Assembly: GCF_910592395.1 (NCBI RefSeq)
Contig: NC_088316.1
Coordinates: 5,086,001 to 5,150,000 of the forward strand
DNA from: Lineus longissimus
Lineage: Eukaryota; Nemertea; Pilidiophora; Heteronemertea; Lineidae
Length of the DNA: 64,000 bases
Reading direction: 5' to 3'
Each line of letters opens with the position of its first letter. The stretch's first letter is position 1. Below the pieces are notes generated by a model, which worked only from the letters and a program-made list of their open reading frames with translations, had not been told where the DNA came from and did no database searches. This document shows positions 1-11,284 of this stretch, one piece after another. A program made the translations under genes and the position numbers.

Positions 1-108
1 ATTTGGGCCTGGGGCCCCGCACTGACTTCAGAGTGCATTAATAATGGACTTCAGCTCCATGAAGCTTTCATCAGTGCACCCAGCCCCTGTGGATTTCATG
101 TTCCCCAG
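1..108 (+). CDS. Candidate exon 3' part with splice donor (unit 1)
   Basis: A reading frame ending in ...SPCGFHVPQ runs to base 108 and is followed by an excellent donor (CAG|gtaagt). An alternative frame starts at ATG 44-46 (MDFSSMKLSSV...) and uses the same donor. The same donor is at 31,917 in unit 3, where the first frame has a TAG upstream, so the ATG version may be the relevant one (a possible first coding exon). The segment is missing from unit 2. I see no family signature. It lies upstream of the PAN exon on the same strand, so it could belong to the same transcript. This is inference. Confidence 0.35.
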
Positions 109-484
109 GTAAGTATACGTACATTGCCATTTGAATAAACATTTCAAAGGAGAGGTCGTTTTCAGAAAATATGCTTTTTCAGCCCTGTTGGGCTTAAACA
201 AACTCTGGAGCTATAATAGCATTATCAACATGTGGCACACTTAGTTGGCTTTGTGTGACGCAGTTTGTAGCATCAGTTTGTAACATATGCTTGCACAAAT
301 CAGCAAATTTTGTTTCAGTAATTTCATTATTGATCAGGAACCAATTATCAGCAGCAATTGTCAGCCTACTACGAGGACATTTTTTTGGAGAAAGCCACAG
401 CTTTTGCAGTGGAAGAGGAAAGAGGAATTTACTGCTCGGAACAGAAAATGGGCCAGTCTCGTTATATCTCGATTTTAATATTAG

Positions 485-773
485 TATTTTGATTCTCATG
501 CTGGAAACGTCGTCTCTAAGGGAAATGGAAGGCCTGCAGAAAACAGCATGCTTCGATAATGTCATGACCAATATGACAATCCTCACGCCAGTAATAGGAA
601 GCTTTTTGGTTGTATCCCGTTTGAAGTGTGCTACATTCTGCCTTGGAATAAAAAAATGTAGGTCGGTAGCCACACATCACTTTGGCAACCAACAGATGTG
701 TCAGATAGATGGACGAAAGTACTTTCGTGTTGATGGAGGCCATCAAAAGTGGTGGAGATTGTACAAGATGAGG
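485..773 (+). CDS. PAN/apple-domain exon (unit 1)
   Basis: The open frame carries a PAN/apple pattern: a Phe-Asp start, then SRLKCATFCLGIKKCRSVAT and a fourth and fifth Cys-like region ending in a CQID motif. PAN domains are disulphide-stabilised extracellular modules that bind protein or carbohydrate. The candidate acceptor is an AG at 483-484 and the donor is AGG|gtaaga at 774. The same exon occurs at 16,770-17,058 and 32,308-32,596 with all cysteines of the core kept. The rest of the host gene is unclear: a possible upstream exon ends at 108, and a possible downstream exon is at 3,487. It could also be a fragment carried passively in the tandem unit. Confidence 0.55.
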
Positions 774-2224
774 GTAAGATTGTCAGTAACTCGAACATTC
801 AATGGTTACTTCGCCGTCAATCGCTATGCTATATACTAAAAGCAATTGATACTATCAAAGCTGAAATAAAACTGATGTTTACAAACCTCCTCCGACGAAG
901 TACGGTCTGATGACAAATATGTAAGTTAGATATATGCGTGTGCGACAACTACTTTTTGGGTTATAAGAACAAGGACAAAAATTCGTGTTATGTCGCATAG
1001 TTTTAAATGTTGACGTCACAGGCGGCATCATCTTTAACGCAACACACGAAAGTACTAGCAACAGGTCAGGTCACGTAGCTGTAATAAACGTCCACACGAA
1101 TTTTCAGTTAAACTTGCACAATCCACACGATCTTATTGTTTTCCAAGACTTAATCAGCGAGGAACGCTTTCATGCTCAAATAGATCAATTCGAGCATGTC
1201 AGACCATGAAATTTTCGTATTTACGTTATGTGTGATGTTTTGAGAGGTCTGAACATGGTGGCGATTTTTCATTGATTTTCATTGGGGCACTCATATTTGG
1301 ATGAATGGTTTAAACCAACTGACATCAACTCATGTGCATACGTCGTGATGATCTGGAAACTTTAACATAAATATCATATATTATTAGCCCATATAGACCA
1401 TACTAAATTCTTATACGACTTTTTATTTAATTTTAAAATATTATAGGCCCATAATTCTTAGTTTTGAAAGAGGCTATTTTCTTCGACCGGACCTTTTATT
1501 TCAGTTACGTGACCAGCAGTAAATTGTACCTTAATTTTTTTTTTAAATTTAGATGACTAACCCCCTTATTCCCAGGATAAGTGGATCATGATCATTACTC
1601 GGAATGAGTGATCTTACATCGTCAATTTGAGCAAGACAGTACTCGTTTTGAGTACTCAGCCTTGGACGTATGGCAAGATTTCGCCACTTTTGAGGATGGA
1701 CGTCTGTGAATAGACGTACATCCGTGATTTGAGTAAGGCTCACATCTCATGTTTGTGATTCTTGATTTAATCGGACTTGTTGTTATTTATTCGAACATTA
1801 AGTAGGCTGATTTGGGAAGCTAATATTTATTTCGATTCCTTCTGAGAATCGTTATAGATTCCACCAGGAAAGAGCAATCAACCCTCATCAGAGGAATCAT
1901 GTTGGCAGTCCAACTGAACGGTATAAAAATACATTAGGTGGTAGCTGATAAGGCGTCATGCCTGTAACGCATTAAGACTTGGCAGGTACATGCACTGTTG
2001 TACGATTATGCATTGATGAACACATGTATCTTGGTTTCAAAACCACCAAATCCGAATACTTTTTAAAAAACCTTCTTTTTAATAGCGGAGTGGAATGCAA
2101 GGTCATTGGCATGTCAATATGATTAAGACAGATAGGCACATGAATTTTAATGGACCTTTATAACATAAATATCCACTAGTAGAACTAAATTTTACCTTGC
2201 AATTTTCGGAACATCATTATGAAT

Positions 2225-2350
2225 CTGATGACGAACTTTGATTACTCCATTGCTTACCCACTATGAGTAGTACAAACCTGATGATGAACTCTTTGCTTAC
2301 TCACTCTGAGTAGTACAAACCTGATGATGAACTCATTGCTTACTCACTCT
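2225..2350. repeat. Short tandem repeat, about 55-bp period (unit 1)
   Basis: About three imperfect copies of a motif containing ACTCTGAGTAGTACAAACCT followed by GATGATGAACT. The same array is at about 19,060-19,200 (unit 2) and 34,040-34,175 (unit 3). It is non-coding and lies just upstream of the Myb/SANT-like ORF. Confidence 0.7.
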
Positions 2351-2536
2351 TAGCTGTACATTGCTCAGAATCTTCGTGAGTACGTGAAATTACCCAGGAT
2401 GAGTAGGCCTGGGTTTTCAGTGTATGTTATCTAACATAACGTTAAATTCAGTTGTTCAAAGTCACGTTAGCCATCATGTTAGCTGTTATGATGTTATTTT
2501 GCTTTGTTTTGTAAGTTGCCAAGCACATTACCAAAA

Positions 2537-3013
2537 ATGACCTCCCCTTATTGGCCACTTCCTTCTGAAATTGAAGCCATGAGAGAAAAGAGTGATGAGA
2601 AAAAGGAGAGGGGGAACAATTGGTCCATCATCGAGAAGAATTTGTTGGTCGATCTTGTATTGGATGAATTGGGAATCACCCGGGGAATATTTAAGGAGAG
2701 TGGTGTCACAAATAATTTGAAGAATCACATTTGGGAAGAAATAACTACAAAGATCAATGCTTTTGGGTTAGCAGTGCGAAAAGTTAATGCTGTAAAGGAC
2801 AAGTGGAAGCAGCTTCTCTCCAAATCGAGGAAAGAGTTTGCTGAGCGCCGCACCCACGCTGGTGGTACTGGAGGAGGTTCTAGACGCCGCCCTGCAGACT
2901 ACGCCTCTGACAGAATAACAGCGAGATTAGAGCGGGATGCCAGTTTCCGGAGCCATGAACGCGGATTTGAGGCACCTAACGGCCGGCCGCTACGTTTACT
3001 AAATTCATCGTAA
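2537..3013 (+). CDS. Myb/SANT-like DNA-binding protein (unit 1)
   Basis: A 158-residue ORF. The start is the ATG at 2,537 because the AG at 2,511-2,512 just upstream looks like a splice acceptor and the three copies become similar in protein from here. The N-terminal part (about residues 25-100) has the Trp-based trihelix pattern of Myb/SANT-like or zeste-type domains: NNWSIIEKNLLVDLVL, IWEEITTKIN, VKDKWKQLL. A Gly/Arg-rich linker (GGTGGGSRRRP) and a basic helix with SFRSHERGF follow. Such proteins bind DNA and are often the second protein of Harbinger transposons, or are derived from it. No transposase lies next to it here. Units 2 and 3 hold the same ORF. Confidence 0.65.
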   Translation: MTSPYWPLPSEIEAMREKSDEKKERGNNWSIIEKNLLVDLVLDELGITRGIFKESGVTNNLKNHIWEEITTKINAFGLAVRKVNAVKDKWKQLLSKSRKEFAERRTHAGGTGGGSRRRPADYASDRITARLERDASFRSHERGFEAPNGRPLRLLNSS

Positions 3014-3486
3014 CTAAAAGGGTAGCAACCCTCACTGACACTAACACAACAAGAAGACCAACTTCGAGTTCTAGGAAGGAATATCCCATATCAGTTGTAT
3101 AATGTACATTACGTGTGTACATAGTTTTTGCGAAAAAGTATCCCTTCGGTTAATCAATCTTCACGAAATTTTATATGTGTTGAGAAAATCTCTTTACCAA
3201 TACCATGATTAAAATTTTACAACATTTCTTGATCAATACCAATAGGCTGCGAAAAATGACTTCTTACAGCATATCAGTCATATCGTCACTCGCGCATTGA
3301 CATTCCCTACTAAAATACAAGTTCTAAACTGACCGGTGAGACCATATTTTCTAAGAGATATTATCAAAGAGCATATTTTTGTTATGGCCTGACTCTGTAT
3401 ATTTAGAATCCACCACAGATTGAGAATTGATTCCGCTTTGATCCATCCCAGTCTTGTATTTACCACAACTTGACATTTTTAATAAG

Positions 3487-3623
3487 GAGCCACACTTCTG
3501 GTCACGGATGAATACATGTCTCCGCCCTAGTATCCTGGTATATCCGGAGGTTTTCAATTCACTCCTCCTCTTGATGACGTGGGAGTGAAAACATACACTG
3601 AGTCGCACGATGAATATGATTCG
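3487..3623 (+). pseudogene. Decayed copy of unrecognised exon (unit 1)
   Basis: Aligned with the intact exon at 20,366-20,505. The acceptor (aataag) and donor (TCG|gtaagg) are kept, but a 3-nt deletion turns CCC-TAT-GTG-TAT into CCC-TAG-TAT and creates an in-frame stop. Confidence 0.5.
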
Positions 3624-4334
3624 GTAAGGTAACAAAAAGGGTGTGATTAAAGGGCTTACTACTTAAAGCAACTGACTCAAGTAGAGAAGCCTTGCAACTG
3701 CACTTGGGTTATCACCAATACCACTACAGTACCGCAAAATATAGACTTTAGTGGACTGATAAACATTGAAAAACCACTTCCTATACAAAACAATTGAGAT
3801 AGAAGCTTTTGCTTTAAGCTGGACTAAAATACCGTCGTCTAAAATGGGAAGAAATACGTTTGCAGTGTGCCCTATAATGATATTTTACATCTTTAACATT
3901 TTTGAACCGTACACCCGAATAATCGTACATCAGTATTTTTTTCTGTATGTGTCGATCAGTGTACGCACGTCTTGATGTGATGTGCCAGTTCGATATCACA
4001 ATATCATCCTATTGATAGGAAATGAATTACTGATGATACAGGACCTGTGTATACTGTGTTAACTGCTGATCTATACATGTATAGCAGTCTTCAAGATATC
4101 CCTTGAAAAGTGCCCGTTGTTTATTATTGCCAACCGTGGCATTTCACCCTCCCATTCCCTTTGTTTTCATTAAGAAAAAAATTCTTAGTCTGATGATACA
4201 GGACCGGTGTATGCTGTGTTAACTGCTGGCCTATACATGTATAGCAGTCTTGAAGATATCCCTTGAAAAGTGTCCGTCGTGACGGGTTAAGAAAGGGTTC
4301 TATAGACTCATGACGTCTAATACTTGTCCATCAA

Positions 4335-4858
4335 GCAGGAATCAAAAGCGGTTCAGTATCATTTTCGTAAATGAATATTTCCCCTTCTTTATCATCTATT
4401 TAGCCAACATAGAATTACTTACTGCACAGCGTGTAGCTTCGTTGCAACTTCTCTAACTTTTAAGCTGAATCAAGAGCGGTTCAGTATCATCTGGTTAAAT
4501 AAATATTTCCCCTTGCTTATCATTTATTCAGCCAATATAGAATGACTTACTGCACAGCGTGTAGCTTTGTTGCAACAGCTCTAACTGCCACTGTGATAAA
4601 GCTGAATCAACAGCGGTTCAGTATCATCTTGGTAAATAAATATTTCCCCTTGCTTATCATCTATTCAGCCAATATAGAATGACATACTGCACAGCGTGTA
4701 GCTTCGTTGCAACAGCTCTAACTGCCACTGTGATTAAGCTGAATCAAGAGCGGTTCACTATCGTCTTCGTAAATAAATATTTCCCCTTGCTTATCATCTA
4801 TTCAGCCAATATAGAATGACATATTGCACAGCGCGTAGCCTCGTTGCAACAGCTCTAA
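4335..4858. repeat. 136-bp satellite, about 4 copies (unit 1)
   Basis: Tandem copies with landmarks GAGCGGTTCACTATCGTCTT, AATAAATATTTCCCCTTGCT and GCACAGCGTGTAGCTTCGTT. The spacing of the GCGGTTCA landmark is about 136 bp, with one shorter copy. It is non-coding. Equivalent arrays have four copies in unit 2 and eight in unit 3. Confidence 0.85.
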
Positions 4859-5285
4859 AGCCTGCAGCACACTAGCCGCCAACATCGGCGTTCACGGGCG
4901 TTTTTTGCCGCAAGAGTCCTGAACGCCTGAAAAATCCCTAGTCTGCTACGAACGGCGTCGGCGAACGCGACTTGACGCCACTTGCCGCAATTAAACGCCA
5001 AATATCTAACATGTTTGATTTTTGACGCGTGTCTCCGCGTTGAACGCAAGAAGAAGGCAGGTGTGCTACGGATGGCCGCCTGACCTAGCGTCGGCGTCGA
5101 GGCTATGGCCAATCAGCTTGCGTCTTGATGTCACATGATTTCAAAGTGGCGGAAAAGACGCTACTGGACGCCAATTCTGGGCAGGTGTGCTCTGACAGGG
5201 ATCCACTGGCTACCAACTATGGGGCCGAGAGGCGTCAGGCGAACGCTTCTTGTCGCCAAAGTTGGCGGCTAGTGTGCTGCAGGCT
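4859..5285. mobile_element. Harbinger-type MITE with TAA target duplication (unit 1)
   Basis: A 427-bp non-autonomous element. The terminal inverted repeat starts AGCCTGCAGCACACTAGCCG and its reverse complement ends the element, giving 25 matching bases. It is flanked by TAA at 4,856-4,858 and 5,286-5,288, the 3-bp duplication typical of PIF/Harbinger. The GC-rich interior has many CpG and GGCGTC/GACGCC motifs. It encodes no transposase. A copy sits at the same place in unit 3, so insertion preceded that duplication. Confidence 0.85.
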
Positions 5286-5502
5286 TAACTGCGAAATACC
5301 CGCTGGTGTGACTTACAGATATTTAGCCAATGACTGCGACGACCTGTGCATACAATAAGATTTAAATAACACTGCTCGTGGAGTATAAATAGCCAATTAT
5401 AATGCATGCAATATATGGCACCCCAAGAGGTCTCGTCATAATGGCACCCGATACCGGTATTCACGAGACCTGTAGGGTTACAATATCAACCCGAATACTT
5501 AC

Positions 5503-5526
5503 GCCATGGCAGGAAAAGATCGGTGT
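5503..5526 (-). CDS. 24-nt microexon TDLFLPW (unit 1 copy)
   Basis: On the minus strand, gtaacag|AC...GGC|gtaagt encloses 24 nt in phase 1-1, encoding TDLFLPW. It is the partner of the exon at 6,367-6,477 and a paralogue of the exon at 47,184-47,213 in the mosaic gene. The splice sites are intact here although the partner exon carries a stop. Confidence 0.5.
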
Positions 5527-6366
5527 CTGTTACGGCAAAAAAAGGAAAAACCTTGCAGTTAAATATGACCAAAAAACAATTCTTAAAACTACGAATCAAG
5601 GCCTGCTAATTGATGCAGCGGCCAATGGAAACCGTGTTAACCCGTGGTCAGTGCTCGACGAGCAATTCGACGTGTCAAAATCGCCTCACATTTTTCAGTT
5701 AACTATTTGTTATTATTCACTTTTGCCGGTTTTGTTTGTTTTAAAGACCGAGTATTGGGCTATATATAGGCCTGGATTTTTTAACAAGAAGGTAAGGGGC
5801 AAAAATCGTAATGTTTGACTCTGGAAGTTTTTTGATTCGTTTGTGGGGTATGAATAACAATTCGAACCCTGACCCTAAACAATATTTCAAAACGTCGATT
5901 ACCTGACTGAAAAGGGTGTCAGAGATTTTACTAGCCATTGCCCCGGGAAAAGCCTGGGAGAGACGGGGAAATATGCGCATGAAATTACAGAAACTAGGTG
6001 CGCTTATTGCGCTGATGCATTCACTGTAGGTTCATCTGGTATACCACTGAAGTTCAAAGAAAACATACAACCGGGTTACTCTCTTCATCTCTTCAAATAC
6101 TATTACTCTAATTGGCTTCCTTATAATGCCTCCCAATCTCCGTTCAAACAATTTGTTTGCAACTGCAGATTGAACATTTTTCTTCATACATGATATTACA
6201 AATCATGATTCGCGAAGAACGTTATCACCAAATGAATAAAACTGTATTTTGCTGAATAATCAACGAATGTATTTTTTCTACCCAAATAAAGAGTGAATTT
6301 TGAACTTTCTTTTAGATTAAGTTGATCTTTAGACGGGCCATGGCCTGATCGAGTACAGGTACTTAC

Positions 6367-6477
6367 TTTCGCACATATTGCCAGCAGTTTTGGTACCAGT
6401 TAGGCAAGTCCCTCCAAACATATCGGCTGCAAATTTCCCTCCAACGGCAAATCCTCAAGAAGTAGTCTCAGTGGTGC
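6367..6477 (-). pseudogene. 111-nt mosaic-gene exon with nonsense mutation (unit 1 copy)
   Basis: Phase 1-1 exon homologous to 47,496-47,606. It encodes the pattern TTETTS..FTVGGKFAADMFGG followed by a CPTGTK...GNMCE block. A TGA at 6,455-6,457 replaces the Gly codon after ETTS. The acceptor (tttacag) and donor (gtaagtacc) are still present. Confidence 0.6.
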
Positions 6478-6992
6478 CTGTAAACCCCCAAAAAACAGTA
6501 CGACGTGAATTGACAAAATGTGCAACAAGCAAAAAGACAGTTGACGCACAGGTAAAATATCCCGATATAACTGATATTCTTTGTTAAAGGGACAACTTGG
6601 GCGTGGAAGTACCTGGCCAGGAGGATGATGACTCTACGCTTGCCATGCGCGGCCACCAGTAGTATCACAGAGATGCCGAGTTCAAATAATGAGGGGAAAA
6701 CCAGAAAGAAGAACCAGGCCTTAGGGTATACCGACATTGGTCTAGCCAGACTAACCAGTCTCAACCAGACCGAGTTCCGAACTGTGACTTAGTCAAAAAA
6801 AAGTCTTTCAATAGGTTTATTAATTTACTGAAAAACTCTGGTCAACCAGTTTGGAAACTTCATCATTTTCATACTGTGAACCAAGGCGGGAATCTGCAGA
6901 ATGACTCGGTCCCCTGATGTTGCATGTTGATTGATGAACCTCGTGTATGGCTGCTGTGCACATAACTGTCTGAGTACCTATAGTCTCCATAC

Positions 6993-7230
6993 TACGGTGG
7001 CTGTAAAAGGCCACGCGAAATCTTTTTTTAGAATGCCCGAATTTATTTTTTATAACTCGAGCGCTCGACTTATATCTCGAGCGCTCGACTTATATCTCGA
7101 GCGCTCGACTTACGTAAAGGTCACGCAAAATCTTTTTTAGTTTATTTTTCATAACTCGAGCGCTCGAGTTATGAAAAATAAACTCGGGCATTCTAAAAAA
7201 GATTTTGCGTGGCCTTTTACAGCCACCGTA
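6993..7230. mobile_element. 238-bp palindromic MITE with CCATAC duplication
   Basis: The ends are inverted copies (TACGGTGGCTGTAAAAGGCC and GGCCTTTTACAGCCACCGTA), and inverted similarity continues inward over most of the element. CCATAC flanks both sides (6,987-6,992 and 7,231-7,236), while unit 2 has a single CCATAC at the empty site near 28,795. The centre has repeated CTCGAGCGCTCGAC palindromes. No coding capacity. The superfamily is uncertain. Confidence 0.8.
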
Positions 7231-7885
7231 CCATACCCGCTTCCGGGCAGCGAAATTTTTTTTGCACGTTATTTTCCACACGTGCTTTTTCCTTCGACCA
7301 ATCAGCGCTTTGTTTATGTTCTAATTTTATCCTCTGACCGAATCGATGATGTCATTTCTTCGGGAATTGCCCTCGGCAGTCTTCGGCGGTTCGCGGTGAC
7401 ATAAATAGCCTCAGACACGTGCATTTGTTTTGATCGACTAAGGGGAATTCTACTAAGGGATGGGATGGGCAGATTTCAATGGACTGTGACTTAAACAAAG
7501 TCTGAGGCCAACCTCGTGAACAAGACCAAGCTTTGCTAACAAGACCACAGTTGTTGTGGGTTGTTGCCTAAATCATCAGCAACTCTCTTGAAGTGAAACC
7601 TCACCAATAAGAGGAGCAACAGTGACCTTTTTACTAAGCATTCACTGAAATCAAATGTGTGAATCAAACATAACACTGACTAATTGGTAATCAATTGTAA
7701 TTTTTATTACTTAACAGACTGCCATTGTATTTGCTGTTATCCTGAGCAGCCCTGAGCTAGGTTACATGTAAAATAAAACCAGAATTGTTACAAAAATACA
7801 AAGTAAACCCATTTGTGAACAAGGTACTCATACTGCCATTAACAGATGAAGACGCAGAAAACCTGTAGCAGAATTACTGGCAGAA

Positions 7886-8352
7886 TTACAGCTTAGCTGA
7901 ATGGGTCTTCCCCAGTGCTTCATTATTTTGAACACACCTGACTAAATTATGCGGAGCTTTGCGCCTAGGAAGCACTTGGGAAGACAGCGGCGTGACAACC
8001 TGTTTCCTTTTTTTAGGCTTCACATTTTCTTTACCATCAAGTTTACAGGGCCTACCACTCCCTAGGCGGTGTTTGGTGCCACCCATAACTTTCCTTCTCG
8101 CAAGGGCGGTGGGTTGGACACCAACTTGTATTCAATTTTCCTGTGTGTGTTTCGTATGTTTGGATAGGTTCTTTGAATCCGATACGTGCTTAGGCGTGTC
8201 TCTTCAAATGACTTCAACCATGCCTTTGCTTCCTTTTCTGTTGACAGCTCCAAGCAAAATTTTGCTTTGAAAGATCCATCTTGTGTGCTCTCAAAACTGC
8301 AGACAGAGTGCCTGTAGCCATTTGGTAGAATACCCTGTGAGAAAAATAGCAA
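7886..8352 (-). pseudogene. Degenerate element-encoded protein fragment
   Basis: Two overlapping minus-strand frames (8,352-8,062 and 8,086-7,886) look like one protein split by a frameshift near 8,070-8,086. The first has CLELSTEKEAKAWLKSFEE and RTYPNIRNTHRKIEYKLVSN, the second a basic KENVKPKKRKQ stretch. This resembles N-terminal regions of proteins encoded by Mutator-type or SWIM-domain transposons, but I cannot confirm the family. It lies within the MULE termini, so it is probably a remnant of the element's gene. Confidence 0.4.
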
Positions 8353-8773
8353 AAATTCAATACCGGTAGTACTGAGGCAGCACCTCTGTGCATCCCCATA
8401 GACCTAACTATGTGAGTCAGACTCCTTTAGGGCCTACTATACATGCACATTTAACAAGACGCATCATAAGTCCCCTTTAGACCTATGTCTATGTCCACAT
8501 TGTAAGACTTGATGCTTGCTTTCTGCACTGGTGATTAAGTGCCCTGCCCAAGGAGACCAGCAACAAAGTTTGTGTTGTCTAGTATTACTTTTCCTACATA
8601 CGATGTACGCAGATGGATAATGGACAAAGCACTCTATCGAATATAACTGCGTATCGCTGTACGAAAAGTAGAAGTAAAAAAAGTGCCAGTTTCTCCAAAT
8701 ATTCTTCAACTTCCCACGGTTTAACCATGATGTATTGCATCTAAAAACCTAAAACTATCAACTATCCACTTAA

Positions 8774-10149
8774 AGGCCATATATCAAGGTTTTTTGCCAT
8801 TTTCTGCTGTAAGACGATTTCAAAAGTGTACCTAACACTTTATACAATACAGAAAACCAAATGCAATTAGCTCCATCCATTTTGAAGATATAGCCAATTA
8901 TGTGTTTGACAACTTGATTACCTAATCAGGCTAGCAACTGGCTTGTTAGAGCCAGGCGGCGGGTTCAGCAAAAGTTGTGATGTAGATCAGGTTATCTGTA
9001 CATGTCATGCAATCATAAAAGCAGGAGGGCCTTAATTAATTATGCACACCTGGAAGTAATGTGTTTCATTCACTATGGTGTATTGTGTGGCTCCGAATTG
9101 TGTCAAGGATAGCACAAAGAACAATCGAATGACGGATGGGACCCATTTTCATGAATTTCCAAAGCCAGTTGAACGAGAGAGGAGGAAGCTGTAGATTCGG
9201 AAGTGCAAACGTTTGGAGTGTTGGAAGCCTGGGCCTTCGGCCAAACTTTGCAGTGATCACTTTATCGATACGGATTATCACATGAAGCCGGATATCTGCA
9301 TCCAACTGAATATTAAATGCCACTTGTTAAAAACAGCTGTTCCAACCATGTCAATTGCATTTAATGCCCGAGGCTGCTGAGGTCGGTTGTTATACATAAT
9401 GTGTAGGCCCTATTGGGGCCTGTGATACCGCATAGTGTCTTCTTGTGTTCCAGCCATAGCAAGGTGACAGCGACAGCGTCAGTGTCAGTGACAGCCACTG
9501 TCAATGACAGATTATTGTCATCTGACATCTAGGCCTATCTAACGTTGCACGGCATTATATCGTCACGTCAAGATGATTGTGCATAATACCGTCACTTTTC
9601 AATAGTAGTTAAGCGTCATGACATAACTAGCGATACAACACTGACGAGGCGAAACAATATTGTGCAACATTAGTCTGTTCAAAAATCATACATGTTATGC
9701 ATCTGCAACCGTCTATCAATGTCCTCTTTGCTATATCGGCAGGTCTGCCATGCAAATTGATTAACCACAAATTCTAATCACTTTCGTCCGAATGATCACT
9801 CATTATGATCTAGTGATATTAATGGCTCGAACATGTACGGCTCAACGTTTAAATATCCTTCTGTATCGACCAAAACATCCTCAAATTCACTGCTCTCACT
9901 CTCTGAATTTTGTATGCGGAAGCCATCTTGCTTTGTTCTGACTGACCTGATCTACGTCATCAAAAAATCCCTAGCGGCCACATGTGGAACTGATCTGGTG
10001 GGAAATTCAAATAGTTTAAAATTGAAAATTGAAATAACTAAATAATGACTTTATTATTAGAATTTTTTTAATGTCTGGGATCTTGTTTTTTTAACCCTCA
10101 ACATATTTCATGAGTATCAAGCATGTTTTCAAACCTTGATATATGGCCT
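8774..10149. mobile_element. Kolobok-type DNA transposon, 1.4 kb, nested in the MULE
   Basis: Flanked by TTAA on both sides (8,770-8,773 and 10,150-10,153). The termini are AGGCCATATATCAAGGTTT and its reverse complement. It carries a THAP domain reading frame on the plus strand, as Kolobok transposases do. The rest of the transposase is missing, so it is non-autonomous or deleted. Shorter relatives are at 14,126-14,501 and 58,509-59,356. Confidence 0.8.
9075..9380 (+). pseudogene. THAP-domain fragment with nonsense codon
   Basis: A 101-codon frame from ATG 9,075 to TGA 9,378 holds a full THAP zinc finger: MVYCVAPNC (first Cys pair), HFHEFPKP, ERRKL, then CSDHF (Cys and His) and a final LLKTAVPT, which matches the AVPT box of THAP domains. 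THAP modules bind the transposon ends. A TAG at 9,192-9,194 stands where the conserved Trp is expected (RRKL-W). The next codons read on in the same frame, so the gene died by one substitution. It was the N-terminus of a Kolobok transposase. Confidence 0.75.
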
Positions 10150-10353
10150 TTAAACATGCCTTAACCTACCTCTAAAACTGATGGGTTCGCCACTAATTGT
10201 TTTGGGCAGTGGTCACAGGTGACGACTACGTTGTCTGTCTAATTGATGCACAATGCCGGAGGATAAAATTAGAACAAAAACAAAGCGCTGATTGGTCGAA
10301 GGAAAAAGCACGTGTGGAAAATAGCGTGCAAAAAAAAATTTCGCTTCCGGGCA

Positions 10354-11284
10354 GCGAAATTTTTTTCTGCAGGATACTTCTGCCATAGTGTACATCTGAC
10401 AGCCAATCAGAATTCAAGGCAAGCACGTGTCTTTGTTGACATCATCTTTCCACATGGCGCAATAATGTCAACAATGCCACGTGTTCTGATAATCTTGGAA
10501 AGAACAAGTTAGCAAATGGTTAGAGGAGTATATTAGCTAAAATATATTTATTTGCAGTATCTTAACATGTATTTTCATTGTCGAGTGGACTGTATTTATT
10601 GGACTTGTCTGTTAAGGCGCACTGTGCTCGGCAAAATAGCCGAGGTTGAATGTTTATCTGTCAACCGTGTAACTAGTTCTGCTGTATATGCATAGGTGGC
10701 GCCACCATTCAATTTTATTTTGTTTGCTTGTCAAAATGTGTTTTATACAATGGCCCTTCAACAATGTTCAAACTACCAAAATAGGCCTGATACCTTCAAC
10801 AGCAGACATCGGATACACTGTCCCTTTAATGATTATCAACATTGGCAACACTGTCAGTGTCACTGCCCCTTAAAATTTCACAAATCGCGAGACATCGGAT
10901 ACACTGTCCCTTTAATAGTTATCAACATTGGCAACACTGTCAGTGTCACTGCCCCTTAAAATTTCACAAATCAATGCATGCACTGCAATGTAGGATCAGA
11001 TCAGCTGATGCCTCTTTTGTACGCATAATATCATCAATTTTACAATGAATCTGTGCAATTCATTCCTAAACACTACGACACAAACCTTGAGTTGAGCATA
11101 CTTGGGGTCAGACAATTATTGTCACATTCACAGTTGAAGTGGCACTCGGCATGCGACTCGGTATCGTCCATTGTATTTGCATTATCATGCATAAATAAAC
11201 AGTGTGACGTCAAAGATCGCGCCAATTGTGATTGGCTGTCAGATGTACACTGTGGCAGAAGTATCCTGCAGAAAAAAATTTCGC
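10354..11284. mobile_element. Second MULE-type MITE, 931 bp
   Basis: TIRs of about 60 bp start GCGAAATTTTTTTCTGCAGG, and the inverse is at 11,225-11,284. They share the first 13 bases and a CCAATCA box with the larger element but differ in between. It is flanked by the same TTCCGGGCA repeat (10,345-10,353 and 11,285-11,293), so it shares its left flank with the right flank of the 3.1-kb element. It has no transposase frame and contains an internal 83-bp tandem duplication. Confidence 0.75.
10809..10971. repeat. 83-bp tandem duplication
   Basis: Two nearly identical copies starting ACATCGGATACACTGTCCCT and ending near AATTTCACAAATC, inside the second MULE MITE. The overlapping ORFs here are by-products of the duplication. 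Confidence 0.85.

Larger units (their letters stand above)
7250..10344. mobile_element. Mutator-like element (MULE), 3.1 kb, degenerate
   Basis: Long terminal inverted repeats of about 95 bp start GCGAAATTTTTTTTGCACG and include GACCAATCAGCGCTTTGTTT. They are flanked by the 9-bp direct repeat TTCCGGGCA (7,241-7,249 and 10,345-10,353). Long TIRs with 9-bp duplications are the hallmark of Mutator-like elements. A minus-strand coding remnant is at 7,886-8,352. A Kolobok-type element (8,774-10,149) is nested inside. No complete transposase remains. Confidence 0.75.

Noticed and set aside
194-673. Minus-strand ORF present in units 1, 2 and 3
   Set aside because: It runs antisense through the PAN exon and across intron sequence. 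Conservation is explained by recent duplication; no domain was recognised.
985-1209. Plus-strand ORF in units 1, 2 and 3 (DVTGGIIFN type)
   Set aside because: A diverged copy of the same DNA at 58,200-58,480 has a broken frame, so it is better seen as a dispersed repeat.
4335-4858. Evenly spaced repeats resembling a CRISPR array
   Set aside because: These are 136-bp satellite copies with no short constant repeat and unique spacer pattern, in a eukaryotic genome.
5402-5818. 138-codon plus-strand ORF and its unit 3 copy
   Set aside because: The frame is broken early in unit 2, and it covers the antisense of a microexon with good splice sites.
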